Below, one piece after another: positions 20,398-27,883 of a stretch of DNA of 64,000 bases. Position numbers and translations under genes: made by a program. Where the stretch lies: NCBI RefSeq assembly GCF_000803645.1, contig NZ_CP009122.1:1526501-1590500 (forward strand), written 5' to 3'. The notes beneath the pieces were generated by a model. The model made no database searches. It had not been told where the DNA came from and saw only the letters and a program-made list of their open reading frames with translations. This DNA comes from Sphingopyxis fribergensis (GTDB taxonomy: Bacteria; Pseudomonadota; Alphaproteobacteria; Sphingomonadales; Sphingomonadaceae). Position 1 is the first letter of the stretch. Every line of letters starts with the position of its first letter.

Positions 20398-21222
20398 ATG
20401 TCGTCCAATGATCCTGCTCTCGGCTTGTCCACATGCCTCACCGACCGGGAAATGGAAATTTTGCGTCTGTTGGTCGCCGGACATACCGTAAAGACCATTG
20501 CAGCGCGCCTGGGCCGTTCGGAAACCTCGATTAATGAACGGTTGCGCTCCGCCCGCCGCAAGACGGGCGTGGGCAGCAGCCGCGAATTGGCGCGCCTTCT
20601 GGACCTCCAAAAAATTTGTGACGAAAATATCGATCTTTCGGGACCGCGCCCCGACGGGAAGGACTTGGCGCACACCGCAACCATCCGAGGTCGCGGTTCG
20701 AAAGGAATGATCATCATGTTCATTGCAATACCCATGGCCGCCGCTGGACTCATGTTCGCAGCCGCTCCTTCGGCGGACCAGGCCGGAACCCCGAACGCCG
20801 GTTACAGCGCCGCATCCAGGCAGTTGCCGCTGGTCGGAAGCTGGTCGCTCGACGCATCGCTCATGCCGGAAAAGGAACGCCCTCAACGCGTCACGATGAC
20901 GTTCCAACCATCGCAGGACGGAAAATGGACAACGCGCGTGGAAATCGTCGCGCCGGACGGTTCCAGCAAGCATTCGGAATCGACCGCCGCTCTTGACGGC
21001 GTCCCCGTACCGATCACCGGCAATATGGATTTTATCGACAGTGTTGCTCTGCGCCAGCCGGCGCCAGACACATTGGTGATGACGCTGGGAAAGGCAGGCG
21101 CGCGGGTTTCGACGCGCGTCTATACCGTCGCCAAGGATCTGAAATCCATGACCGAAACGATCGTCTGGTCCGCCGACAATCGCCAGAAACTGGAAACGAC
21201 GCATTTCAATCGAATTGATTGA
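20398..21222 (+). CDS. Membrane-anchored LuxR-type HTH regulator with periplasmic sensor-like domain
   Basis: A 274-residue protein with an unusual order. A GerE/LuxR-type helix-turn-helix is at about 12-68 (LTDREMEILRLLVAGHTVKT, then the recognition helix SETSINERLRSARRKTG). A single transmembrane helix follows at about 104-123 (MIIMFIAIPMAAAGLMFAAA), then a 150-residue polar domain that looks beta-rich (LPLVGSWSLDASLMPEKERP onward). Topology would put the DNA-binding part in the cytoplasm and the C-terminal domain in the periplasm, as in ToxR. The target genes and the signal are unknown. The start at ATG 20398 lacks a strong ribosome-binding site. Confidence 0.8.
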   Translation: MSSNDPALGLSTCLTDREMEILRLLVAGHTVKTIAARLGRSETSINERLRSARRKTGVGSSRELARLLDLQKICDENIDLSGPRPDGKDLAHTATIRGRGSKGMIIMFIAIPMAAAGLMFAAAPSADQAGTPNAGYSAASRQLPLVGSWSLDASLMPEKERPQRVTMTFQPSQDGKWTTRVEIVAPDGSSKHSESTAALDGVPVPITGNMDFIDSVALRQPAPDTLVMTLGKAGARVSTRVYTVAKDLKSMTETIVWSADNRQKLETTHFNRID

Positions 21223-21294
21223 TCGCGAGTCGGTTTCCACATCCAACGTCGCGCGGCACCAACATAGCAATCGAGCCCTGACGCCCTGCGCGTT

Positions 21295-21585
21295 TTACGA
21301 AGGTTGCGGATTTCGCGCGCCGACGAATACCTCCCACTTCGGCCCCCGGCTTGCCCCGGGGGTCGCCTTGTTCATTTCGCCTCCGACGGCGTTGAGGTCG
21401 AAGCCGGCGCAGAAATGCCCGCCGCTGCCGGTCAGGATTGCGACGCGTGCATTTTCGTCGGCGGCGAAGGCTGCAAAGGCGTTCCGCAGGGCGATAGCGG
21501 TATCGGGATCGACGGCGTTACGGCGGTGAGGGCGGTCGATGGTGACGATGGTCACGGGGCCATCGCTTTCGATTAGCACGCTCAT
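21295..21585 (-). pseudogene. Enoyl-CoA hydratase/isomerase fragment
   Basis: Only the first ~70 residues of a crotonase-fold protein are recognisable: IDRPHRRNAVDPDTAIALRN, then GSGGHFCAGFDLNAVGG, which holds the first half of the oxyanion hole and CoA site. Complete family members are about 250-270 residues; here the frame runs into unrelated sequence (MNKATPGASRGPKWEVFVGA) and stops after 96 residues. The C-terminal half is not found nearby on either strand. I read it as a decayed gene remnant rather than a functional short protein. A GAGAGGAGG ribosome-binding site still precedes the ATG. Confidence 0.7.
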
Positions 21586-21675
21586 TTGAAGCCTCCTCTC
21601 TTTCGTTCATCTCAGCGTGCCGGGACGCCGGGGGACTTGCAAGCGGCGGGGCGGCACCCTAAATAAAAGAAATGC

Positions 21676-21757
21676 GGGCCGGGCCCCTCTGGCGTCGGCG
21701 GGATATCTCCCGCCACGTGATGTCGGACCGCATCGGGTGACCCCGATGCTCTGGCCC
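21676..21757 (+). promoter_or_regulatory. Structured leader RNA upstream of the DUF465-terC pair
   Basis: The sequence folds by eye into a three-way junction. GGGCC (21676-21680 or 21681-21685) pairs with GGCCC (21753-21757). Arm A is GGCGTC/GATGTC (91-96 with 119-124, two G-U pairs) continued by GGCGGGA/TCCCGCC (97-103 with 108-114). Arm B is GCATCGGG/CCCGATGC (21730-21737 with 21742-21749). It lies 73 bases upstream of the DUF465 start in a gene-free stretch. This could be a metal-responsive leader given the downstream TerC, but it does not match the yybP-ykoY consensus as I remember it. The fold is what I see; the function is inference. Confidence 0.45.
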
Positions 21758-21800
21758 TATCTCCCCCCTGTTTCCGGGGTCCCGGCATCGGCGTCACCTG

Positions 21801-21817
21801 CTTGATTTCTCAATCAG
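21801..21817 (+). promoter_or_regulatory. Hairpin covering part of the DUF465 Shine-Dalgarno
   Basis: CTTGATT (21801-21807) can pair with AATCAGG (21812-21818, one G-T pair), enclosing a short loop. The 3' arm runs into the ribosome-binding site AGGAGG at 21816-21821, ten bases before the ATG at 21831. This would partly hide the site and could be the expression platform of the upstream structured leader. Confidence 0.45.
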
Positions 21818-21830
21818 GAGGCCCTTTTCA

Positions 21831-22025
21831 ATGACTCTCAATCCCAATCTCTACCGTCTGACGGTCCTGCATAGTCAACTCGACGATGCCGAACGCCGCG
21901 AGGTGCGCCGGCACGGCGCCGATCCGTTCCGCCTGCTGCGCCTGAAAACGCTCAAACTTGCGGTTAAAGAGCGGCTTGCGGCTCTGACCATGCGGCCACT
22001 ACTGCGCCCTGCGCTCGCGCGCTAA
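21831..22025 (+). CDS. DUF465 (YdcH-like) small helical protein
   Basis: A 64-residue charged protein with the pattern of DUF465/YdcH proteins: a helix with LHSQLDDAERREVRRHGADP, a Pro break, then RLLRLKTLKLAVKERLAAL. Such proteins form short helical hairpins of unknown function. The start is well supported by AGGAGG at 21816-21821. It lies between a structured leader and terC, 68 bases upstream of the latter, so the two are probably co-transcribed. Confidence 0.75.
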   Translation: MTLNPNLYRLTVLHSQLDDAERREVRRHGADPFRLLRLKTLKLAVKERLAALTMRPLLRPALAR

Positions 22026-22093
22026 TCCATTATAACTGACGACCGAGCACGCTGCCGAAAGGTGGCGCGTTCGGCATATCCAGGGAAATTACT

Positions 22094-23080
22094 ATGGAAT
22101 TTCTGTTTGCCGACTGGCTGGGTACCCCCGCCTGGTTCTGGCTGTCGTTCCTCGCGCTCGTGGTCGCGCTCACCGCCTTCGACCTTGGCATCCTCAACAA
22201 GGAAAACAAGGAGATGGGGATCGGCGAGAGTCTGAAGCTCTCGGCGCTCTACATCGGCATTGCGATGGCGTTCGGCGCGTGGGTGTGGGCCGCGAAGGGC
22301 GGTGAGGCGGGCCTGCAATATTATACCGGCTTCTTCATCGAGAAGGCGCTGTCGATCGACAATATCTTTGTCATCTCGCTGATCTTCACGACCTTCGCGA
22401 TCCCGCCGCGCTACCAGTATCGCGCGCTCCTTTGGGGCATTGTCGCGGTGATCGTGCTGCGCGGCATCATGATCGCGGGCGGCGCGGCGCTGGTCACCGA
22501 ATATGGCTGGCTGCTCTATATCTTTGCGGCGTTCCTCGTTTTCACCGGCGTGAAGATGCTGTTCGCGAGCGAAAAGCCGATGGACGTCGCCGGCAACCCG
22601 GTCGTCAAATGGCTGTCGCGTCGGATGCCGATCACCGACCAACTGCACGGCGAGAAATTCTTCGTTCGTGTGCCCGATACGAAGACCGGCAAGATCGTGC
22701 TCGCCGCGACGCCGCTCTTCCTGGCGCTCGTCGTGATCAACCTTGCCGACCTGGTCTTCGCCGTCGATAGCGTGCCGGCGATCTTTGCGATCACCACCGA
22801 CACCTTCATTGTCTACACCTCGAACATCATGGCGATCCTTGGCCTCCGCGCGCTCTATTTCGCGCTGTCGGCGATGGTGCATCGCTTCCATTATCTGAAA
22901 TATGCGCTGGCGCTGGTGCTCATCTTCATCGGATCGAAGATCTTCGTCGCCGACTTTGTGCTGGGCGGAGCGAAGTTCCCGCCGCTGGTCAGCCTTGGCG
23001 TGACCGTCGCATTGATCGCGGGCGGCATCATCTGGTCGCTGGTCAAGACGCGCGAGGAAGAAAAGGCGCTGCAGCAATAA
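22094..23080 (+). CDS. TerC family integral membrane protein
   Basis: Membrane protein of 328 residues with 8-9 hydrophobic segments, of the TerC/Alx family. Conserved acidic residues in membrane segments are visible (TAFDLGILNKENKEM, EKALSIDNIFVISLIFTTF, LVVINLADLVFAVDSVPAIF). Family members act in metal ion export, particularly manganese, or in supplying metal to exported enzymes; the substrate here is not shown. AGGGAA precedes the ATG. It follows the DUF465 gene and is followed by four consecutive hairpins, so the operon ends here. Confidence 0.92.
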   Translation: MEFLFADWLGTPAWFWLSFLALVVALTAFDLGILNKENKEMGIGESLKLSALYIGIAMAFGAWVWAAKGGEAGLQYYTGFFIEKALSIDNIFVISLIFTTFAIPPRYQYRALLWGIVAVIVLRGIMIAGGAALVTEYGWLLYIFAAFLVFTGVKMLFASEKPMDVAGNPVVKWLSRRMPITDQLHGEKFFVRVPDTKTGKIVLAATPLFLALVVINLADLVFAVDSVPAIFAITTDTFIVYTSNIMAILGLRALYFALSAMVHRFHYLKYALALVLIFIGSKIFVADFVLGGAKFPPLVSLGVTVALIAGGIIWSLVKTREEEKALQQ

Positions 23081-23083
23081 AAA

Positions 23084-23117
23084 TGTCCGCCGGAAACCCG
23101 GAGGTTTCCGACGGACA
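23084..23117. terminator. Hairpin 1 of four between terC and aceA
   Basis: TGTCCG-cc-GGAAAC (23084-23097) pairs with GTTTCC-ga-CGGACA (23104-23117) as a two-part stem with an internal 2x2 mismatch. It begins only four bases after the terC stop codon. Confidence 0.7.
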
Positions 23118-23118
23118 G

Positions 23119-23138
23119 GCTTTCCTCCCCAGGAAAGC
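23119..23138. terminator. Hairpin 2 of four between terC and aceA
   Basis: GCTTTCCT (23119-23126) and AGGAAAGC (23131-23138) form a perfect 8-bp stem with a CCCC loop. Confidence 0.7.
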
Positions 23139-23144
23139 TCGGGA

Positions 23145-23178
23145 GGCGCGGGGCGAGTTGTGCAAGGCGCCCCGCGCC
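23145..23178. terminator. Hairpin 3 of four between terC and aceA
   Basis: GGCGCGGGGCG (23145-23155) pairs perfectly over 11 bp with CGCCCCGCGCC (23168-23178). Its left arm is nearly identical to the left arm of hairpin 4, so alternative pairings across the two are possible. Confidence 0.7.
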
Positions 23179-23187
23179 AAGAGGGAA

Positions 23188-23217
23188 GGCGCGGGGGGTG
23201 CAACGGGCCCCCGCGCC
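23188..23217. terminator. Hairpin 4 of four between terC and aceA
   Basis: GGCGCGGGGG (23188-23197) pairs perfectly over 10 bp with CCCCCGCGCC (23208-23217). It lies 11 bases beyond the aceA stop codon, so it can also end the convergent minus-strand transcript. No T-run follows on either strand. Confidence 0.7.
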
Positions 23218-23228
23218 AAGCTCGTATG

Positions 23229-24821
23229 TCAGGCCGCGAACTGGTTCATCGTGTTGTCCTTGCCCGCAGCCTTCAGCGCCGCTTCGCCGGCGAAATATTC
23301 TTTGTGGTCGTCGCCGATGTCGCTGCCCGACATATTCTGGTGCTTCACGCAGGCGATGCCCTGACGGATCTCGGCGCGCTGGACGCCCTTGACGTAACCG
23401 AGCATCGCTTCGTCGCCGAAATATTCCTTGGCGAGATTGTCGGTCGAAAGCGCTGCGGTGTGATAGGTCGGCAGCGTGATGAGGTGGTGGAAAATGCCCG
23501 CCCGCTTCGCCGAATCGCGCTGGAAGGTCCGGATGCGGTTGTCGGCTTCGTCGCCAAGCGGGGTGCCGTCATAATCGACGCTCATCAGCTTGGCGCGGTC
23601 ATAGGCGCTGACGTCCTTGCCGTCCTTTTCCCACGCGTCGAACACCTGCTGGCGGAAGTTGAGCGTCCAGTTGAAGCTCGGCGAATTGTTGTACGCGAGC
23701 TTCGCGTTGGGGACGACTTCGCGGATGCGGTCGACCATGCCGGCGATCTGTTCGATGTGCGGCTTTTCGGTTTCGATCCAGAGCAGGTCGGCGCCGTTCT
23801 GCAAGGACGCGATGCAGTCCATGACGCAGCGATCCTCGCCGGTTCCCGAACGGAACTGATAAAGGTTCGAGGGCAGACGCTTCGGGCGCATCAGCTTGCC
23901 GTCGCGGTTGATCAGGACGTCGCCGGGGTTGCCCGCGCCGTCAACCTCTTCGCAATCGAGGAAGCTGTTATACTGGTCGCCAAGGTCGCCGGGTTCCTTC
24001 GTGAAGGCGATCTGCTTGGTGAGGCCCGCGCCGAGGCTGTCGGTGCGCGTCACGATGATGCCGTCCTCGACGCCGAGTTCCATGAAGGCGTAGCGGCAGG
24101 CGCGGATCTTCGCGATGAAATCCTCGTGCGGCACGGTGACCTTGCCGTCCTGGTGGCCGCACTGCTTTTCGTCCGAGACCTGATTTTCGATCTGGAGTGC
24201 GCATGCGCCGGCCTCGATCATCTTCTTGGCGAGCAGATAGGTCGCCTCGGCGTTGCCGAAACCGGCATCGATGTCGGCGATGATCGGCACGACATGCGTT
24301 TCATGATTGTCGATGCTCGCCTGAATCTGCTTGGCCTTGAGTTCGTCGCCCTCGGCGCGCGCGGCGTCGAGCTCCCGGAACAGGCCGCCGAGCTCGCGGG
24401 CGTCGGCCTGGCGGAGGAAAGTGTAAATTTCCTCGATCAGCGCCGGGACGCTGGTTTTCTCGTGCATCGACTGGTCGGGCAGCGGACCGAATTCACTGCG
24501 CAGCGCGGCGATCATCCAGCCAGAGAGGTAGATGTAGCGGCCCTTGACGGTGCCGAAATGCTTTTTGATCGAGATCATCTTCTGCTGCGCAATGAACCCG
24601 TGCCAGCAGCCGAGCGACTGGGTGTAGTTCGCGGGATCGGCGTCATAGGCGGCCATGTCGGCGCGCATGATCCGCGCGGTGTAGCGGGCGACGTCGAGGC
24701 CCGTCCTGAACTTGTTCTGGGCGCGCATGCGGGCGATGCTTTCGCCGCTGATGCCGTCCCATGTGCCGTCATAATCGCGGATGAGGCGGCCTGCCTGTGC
24801 CATGTCTTCCTGATAACCCAT
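23229..24821 (-). CDS. aceA: Isocitrate lyase (long form)
   Basis: Glyoxylate-shunt enzyme splitting isocitrate into glyoxylate and succinate; needed for growth on acetate or fatty acids. The 530-residue product belongs to the longer ICL subfamily. The catalytic cysteine lies in SDEKQCGHQDGKVTVP (KQCGH in place of the KKCGH of the E. coli type), with metal and substrate residues in PIIADIDAGFGNAEATY and NNSPSFNW. The start MGYQEDMAQAGRL at 24821 is chosen because residues encoded further upstream are low-complexity and overlap the divergent regulator's promoter. A RamB/ScfR-type regulator is encoded divergently. Confidence 0.95.
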   Translation of the reverse strand: MGYQEDMAQAGRLIRDYDGTWDGISGESIARMRAQNKFRTGLDVARYTARIMRADMAAYDADPANYTQSLGCWHGFIAQQKMISIKKHFGTVKGRYIYLSGWMIAALRSEFGPLPDQSMHEKTSVPALIEEIYTFLRQADARELGGLFRELDAARAEGDELKAKQIQASIDNHETHVVPIIADIDAGFGNAEATYLLAKKMIEAGACALQIENQVSDEKQCGHQDGKVTVPHEDFIAKIRACRYAFMELGVEDGIIVTRTDSLGAGLTKQIAFTKEPGDLGDQYNSFLDCEEVDGAGNPGDVLINRDGKLMRPKRLPSNLYQFRSGTGEDRCVMDCIASLQNGADLLWIETEKPHIEQIAGMVDRIREVVPNAKLAYNNSPSFNWTLNFRQQVFDAWEKDGKDVSAYDRAKLMSVDYDGTPLGDEADNRIRTFQRDSAKRAGIFHHLITLPTYHTAALSTDNLAKEYFGDEAMLGYVKGVQRAEIRQGIACVKHQNMSGSDIGDDHKEYFAGEAALKAAGKDNTMNQFAA

Positions 24822-24885
24822 CGTCTTGTCCTCATTCGAAGCTGATGGGTGGAAGTTGGCGAAAGTGGCGAGGAAAGTGAAAAGC

Positions 24886-24906
24886 TTTGTCAATAATATT
24901 TGTGAA
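24886..24906. promoter_or_regulatory. Direct repeat TTTGTSAA in the aceA/regulator intergenic region
   Basis: TTTGTCAA (24886-24893) and TTTGTGAA (24899-24906) are direct repeats 13 bases apart between the divergent aceA and regulator genes. GAAAGTG is also repeated at 24861 and 24873. RamB-type regulators bind short TTTGCAAA-like sites, so these are candidate operators; no binding is shown. Confidence 0.35.
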
Positions 24907-24958
24907 ATATGGCTGGTCGGTGTAAATTGGCGTGTAAAGTAGTAAAGAAAGTTACATA

Positions 24959-26347
24959 ATGGCAGAGCGGCGGGTGTTTGCGGGGCCGGCGGTGCGCAAG
25001 GTGCGGCGCGAGGCGGGGATGACGCAGGCCGCCATGGCCGAGGCGCTCGATATTTCGCCAAGCTACCTCAATCTGATCGAGCATGGGCAGCGGCCATTGT
25101 CGGCAACCGTGATCGTCAAACTGGCCGAACGCTTCGAGTTCGATGCGGCAAAGCTGGGCGCGGAGGATGTGCCCGGCGGGCTCGCCGGGTTGCGGCGGCG
25201 GCTGGGCGATCCGCGCTTTGCCGATCTGGGGATCGGGGCGCAGGAGGTCGAAGAGTGGTTGCAGACCGCGCCCGCGACTGCGGCGGCCTTTGCGCGGCTG
25301 TTCGATGCGGCGCCCGAGGGGCGCACCGATGTGGCCGATGAAGCGCCCGAAGTTGCCGCGGTGCGGCGCGCGATCGAGAAATGGCGCAATCATTTCGCCG
25401 ATCTCGACGCCAAAGCCGAGGAACTCGCTGACGAGCTGCGGCTGGCGGGCGGCGACCTTTACGGCACGATTTCCGAGCGTTTGCGCACGCGGCACCAGCT
25501 GGGCATTCGCATCTTGCCGAGCGACGTGATGCCCGACCGGCTGCGCTGGCTCGACTGGCATGCGCGGCAATTGATGCTGAATGAACTGCTGCGCCCCGCA
25601 TCGCGCACCTTTCAGGCCGCGGCGACGCTGGCGCAGATCGAGGCGAAGGCCGAGATCGACGCGCTGGTGGCGGGCGCCGAATTTGCCGAGACGGCGGCGG
25701 CGCGCCTGTTCGAACGCCATCTGATCCACTATTTTGCCGCAGCGTTGATGATGCCGTACAGCCGTTTCCTGCGCGCGTGCGATGCCACGGGGTACGACCT
25801 GTTGCTGCTCCAGCGGCGTTTCGGCGCGGGATATGAGCAAGTCGCGCACCGGCTGACGACGCTCCAGCGCGTCGGCGCGCGCGGGCTCCCGTTCTTCATG
25901 CTGCGCATCGACCGGGCGGGGCAGGGCAGCAAACGTTATGCGGGGGCGAGCCAGTCGCCGCTGGTCGACGGCGATGCGCGTTGTCCTTTGTGGGGCATGC
26001 ACGAAGCCTTTGCGCGCCCGGGCGAAGTGATTGCCGATCTGGTCGAGTTGGAGGATGGGTCGCGCTGGTTCACGCAAAGCCGCAGCGTTGCGGCGCCCGG
26101 CGCGACGGGCAGCGGCACGCCGGCGCGCTTTGCCGTGTGCGTCGGGGTCGATGCCAAGGTGGCGGCGCCGCTGATCGCGGCTCGCGGGCTCGACCTGATG
26201 CGATCGCCCGCGACGCCGATCGGCCTTGGCTGTCGCCGCTGCACGCGCACCGGCTGCGTCCAGCGATCGATGCCGCCGCTCGGCCGCCCGCTGCGCTTCC
26301 GCGAGGGCGAGCGCGGGGTGAGCGCGTTCGATTTTGCGGGCGACTGA
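24959..26347 (+). CDS. XRE-family regulator of the RamB/ScfR (MccR) type
   Basis: Transcription regulator of 462 residues. An XRE helix-turn-helix is at about 8-62 (VRREAGMTQAAMAEALDISP, then SYLNLIEHGQRPLSATVIVK). An IrrE/ImmA-like central domain has HLIHYFAAALMMPYSRFLRA, and a C-terminal short-chain acyl-CoA-responsive domain ends with a Cys cluster (GLGCRRCTRTGCVQR). Relatives control the glyoxylate shunt, propionate or acyl-CoA genes. Divergent transcription from aceA strongly suggests it controls isocitrate lyase. The start at ATG 24959 fits the conserved N-terminus. Confidence 0.9.
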   Translation: MAERRVFAGPAVRKVRREAGMTQAAMAEALDISPSYLNLIEHGQRPLSATVIVKLAERFEFDAAKLGAEDVPGGLAGLRRRLGDPRFADLGIGAQEVEEWLQTAPATAAAFARLFDAAPEGRTDVADEAPEVAAVRRAIEKWRNHFADLDAKAEELADELRLAGGDLYGTISERLRTRHQLGIRILPSDVMPDRLRWLDWHARQLMLNELLRPASRTFQAAATLAQIEAKAEIDALVAGAEFAETAAARLFERHLIHYFAAALMMPYSRFLRACDATGYDLLLLQRRFGAGYEQVAHRLTTLQRVGARGLPFFMLRIDRAGQGSKRYAGASQSPLVDGDARCPLWGMHEAFARPGEVIADLVELEDGSRWFTQSRSVAAPGATGSGTPARFAVCVGVDAKVAAPLIAARGLDLMRSPATPIGLGCRRCTRTGCVQRSMPPLGRPLRFREGERGVSAFDFAGD

Positions 26348-26349
26348 GG

Positions 26350-26364
26350 TTAACCGGCGGTTAC
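26350..26364 (+). promoter_or_regulatory. CtrA-like box upstream of the HD-GYP gene
   Basis: TTAA (26350-26353), seven bases, then TTAC (26361-26364): one mismatch from the CtrA consensus TTAA-N7-TTAA. It lies about 80 bases upstream of the HD-GYP start. A candidate only. Confidence 0.3.
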
Positions 26365-26442
26365 CCGGCGGCTTAATATGACACATAGCGTGCCGTATTG
26401 GGAAAGGTGCGTGTCTATCAGGCGGCCGCAACGGGACCAAAA

Positions 26443-27786
26443 ATGCTTGTTCGAATTGAGCCAGAGGACGTCGAAATCGGCATGTTCGTCCACGCCTTTG
26501 TTGGGTCGTGGTTCGATCACCCGTTCTGGCGGAGCAATTTCCGCATCGAAACATCCGCGCAGCTCGAACGCATCCGCAATTCGGGCATCGACGGTCTGAT
26601 GATCGACGCGGGCCGCGGCGTTGCTCCACCCGAAGACGAACAAACGGGCGAGCGCGAAGAAAATCCGCGCTTACCTTCATCGCGATCATCGGCGAGGCCG
26701 CGTGCGAATATCTTGACGATCGGACCCAGGCCGGCCTTTATGGCACCCGATCCCGAGGATCGAGCGAACCCGCGGCCGCGCCGTGGCTATCCGGGCGAGT
26801 GCCGCCGCGCGAAACGGACGATCGACCGGACGCGCGCGGCGGTCACCGACATGTTCGATGGCGCGCGGCTGGGCCGCGCGGTCGAGGTCAAGCGCATGGT
26901 CAAGCTGGCGAGCGCGATAGGCGCGTCGATCGAGCGCGATGCCAAGGCGCTGATCAACCTCGTCCGGCTGAAGGAAAAGGACGAATATACCTATCTCCAC
27001 TCGGTCGCGGTCTGTGCGTTGATGATCAATTTCGCTCGCCATCTGGAACTCGACCCGCAACAGGTCGAGGATATGGGCGTCGCCGGCCTGTTGCACGATG
27101 TCGGCAAGGTCGCCGTTTCGGACGAGATATTGAACAAGCCGAGCGCGCTGTCGAAGGGCGAGATGCGTTCGGTGCAGACGCATCCGGTTGCCGGCCATCG
27201 CCTGCTCGCAAGTTCGCCCGGGGCCCCCGAACTCGCGCTCGAACTCTGCCTACGACACCATGAAAAGGTCGACGGCACGGGCTATCCGGGCCGCCTGAAG
27301 GGCGATGAGCTGTCGCTGGCGGCCCGGATGGGCGCCATCTGCGATGTCTATGACGCGGTGACGTCGAACCGGCCGTACAAGAAGGCGTGGACGCCGTGCG
27401 AGGCCCTGACCGCGATGCAGAAATGGAAGGGGCATTTCGACCCCGCGCTGCTCGACCGCTTCGCCGACAGTCTGGGTATCTACGCGGTCGGGACATTGGT
27501 GCGGTTGTCGACGGGCGAACTGGGTATCGTCGTCGGAAGCGCGGGCGAAGCGGACGAAGATGTCGTCGTGCGCGCCTTTTTCGACTGCGAAATGCTGAAC
27601 GAAATCGAACCGGTCGATCGTGCGGTGTCGCCGTCGGCCGAGCATCCGCGCATTATCGGCCGCGACAGTCCACGTTTCTGGCGCTTTCACGACTGGGATG
27701 TGCTGCTGTTCCGGATATTGGCGGGCGACGCCGAAGCTGCCGGCGACCCCGATCAGCCGATCGGACCGCGCAGCGCCGCGCGGTGA
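26443..27786 (+). CDS. HD-GYP domain cyclic-di-GMP phosphodiesterase
   Basis: Predicted c-di-GMP-degrading enzyme of 447 residues. The N-terminal ~60 residues form a DUF3391-type domain (MLVRIEPEDVEIGMFVHAF, then GSWFDHPFWRSNFRI). The HD-GYP domain from about 185 shows HSVAVCALM, the metal pair in LLHDVGKVAVSD, then THPVAGHRLL, and HHEKVDGTGYPGRLKGDEL with the GYP signature. All expected metal ligands appear present. The ATG at 26443 is used; a TTG at 26398 is in frame. The C-terminal ~90 residues are a variable tail. It probably adjusts motility or biofilm, which is inference. Confidence 0.92.
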   Translation: MLVRIEPEDVEIGMFVHAFVGSWFDHPFWRSNFRIETSAQLERIRNSGIDGLMIDAGRGVAPPEDEQTGEREENPRLPSSRSSARPRANILTIGPRPAFMAPDPEDRANPRPRRGYPGECRRAKRTIDRTRAAVTDMFDGARLGRAVEVKRMVKLASAIGASIERDAKALINLVRLKEKDEYTYLHSVAVCALMINFARHLELDPQQVEDMGVAGLLHDVGKVAVSDEILNKPSALSKGEMRSVQTHPVAGHRLLASSPGAPELALELCLRHHEKVDGTGYPGRLKGDELSLAARMGAICDVYDAVTSNRPYKKAWTPCEALTAMQKWKGHFDPALLDRFADSLGIYAVGTLVRLSTGELGIVVGSAGEADEDVVVRAFFDCEMLNEIEPVDRAVSPSAEHPRIIGRDSPRFWRFHDWDVLLFRILAGDAEAAGDPDQPIGPRSAAR

Positions 27787-27883
27787 GCGTGCCCGACTGA
27801 CTTGCACGCGGCGGACCGCAGGCCGCGCGCATCCTTTCGGGGGGCGGATCGTTGATCCTGCCTCTAGCCAAAAGGACCAGCGC

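Noticed and set aside
17420..20434. A 1004-codon open frame on the minus strand
   Set aside because: It runs antisense through four well-supported plus-strand genes; its Arg/His-rich translation has no recognisable domain and is a by-product of high-GC codon bias.
21641..21830. yybP-ykoY manganese riboswitch
   Set aside because: The downstream TerC made it tempting, but the conserved GGGGAGUAG core and its partner as I remember them are not visible; I report only a structured leader.
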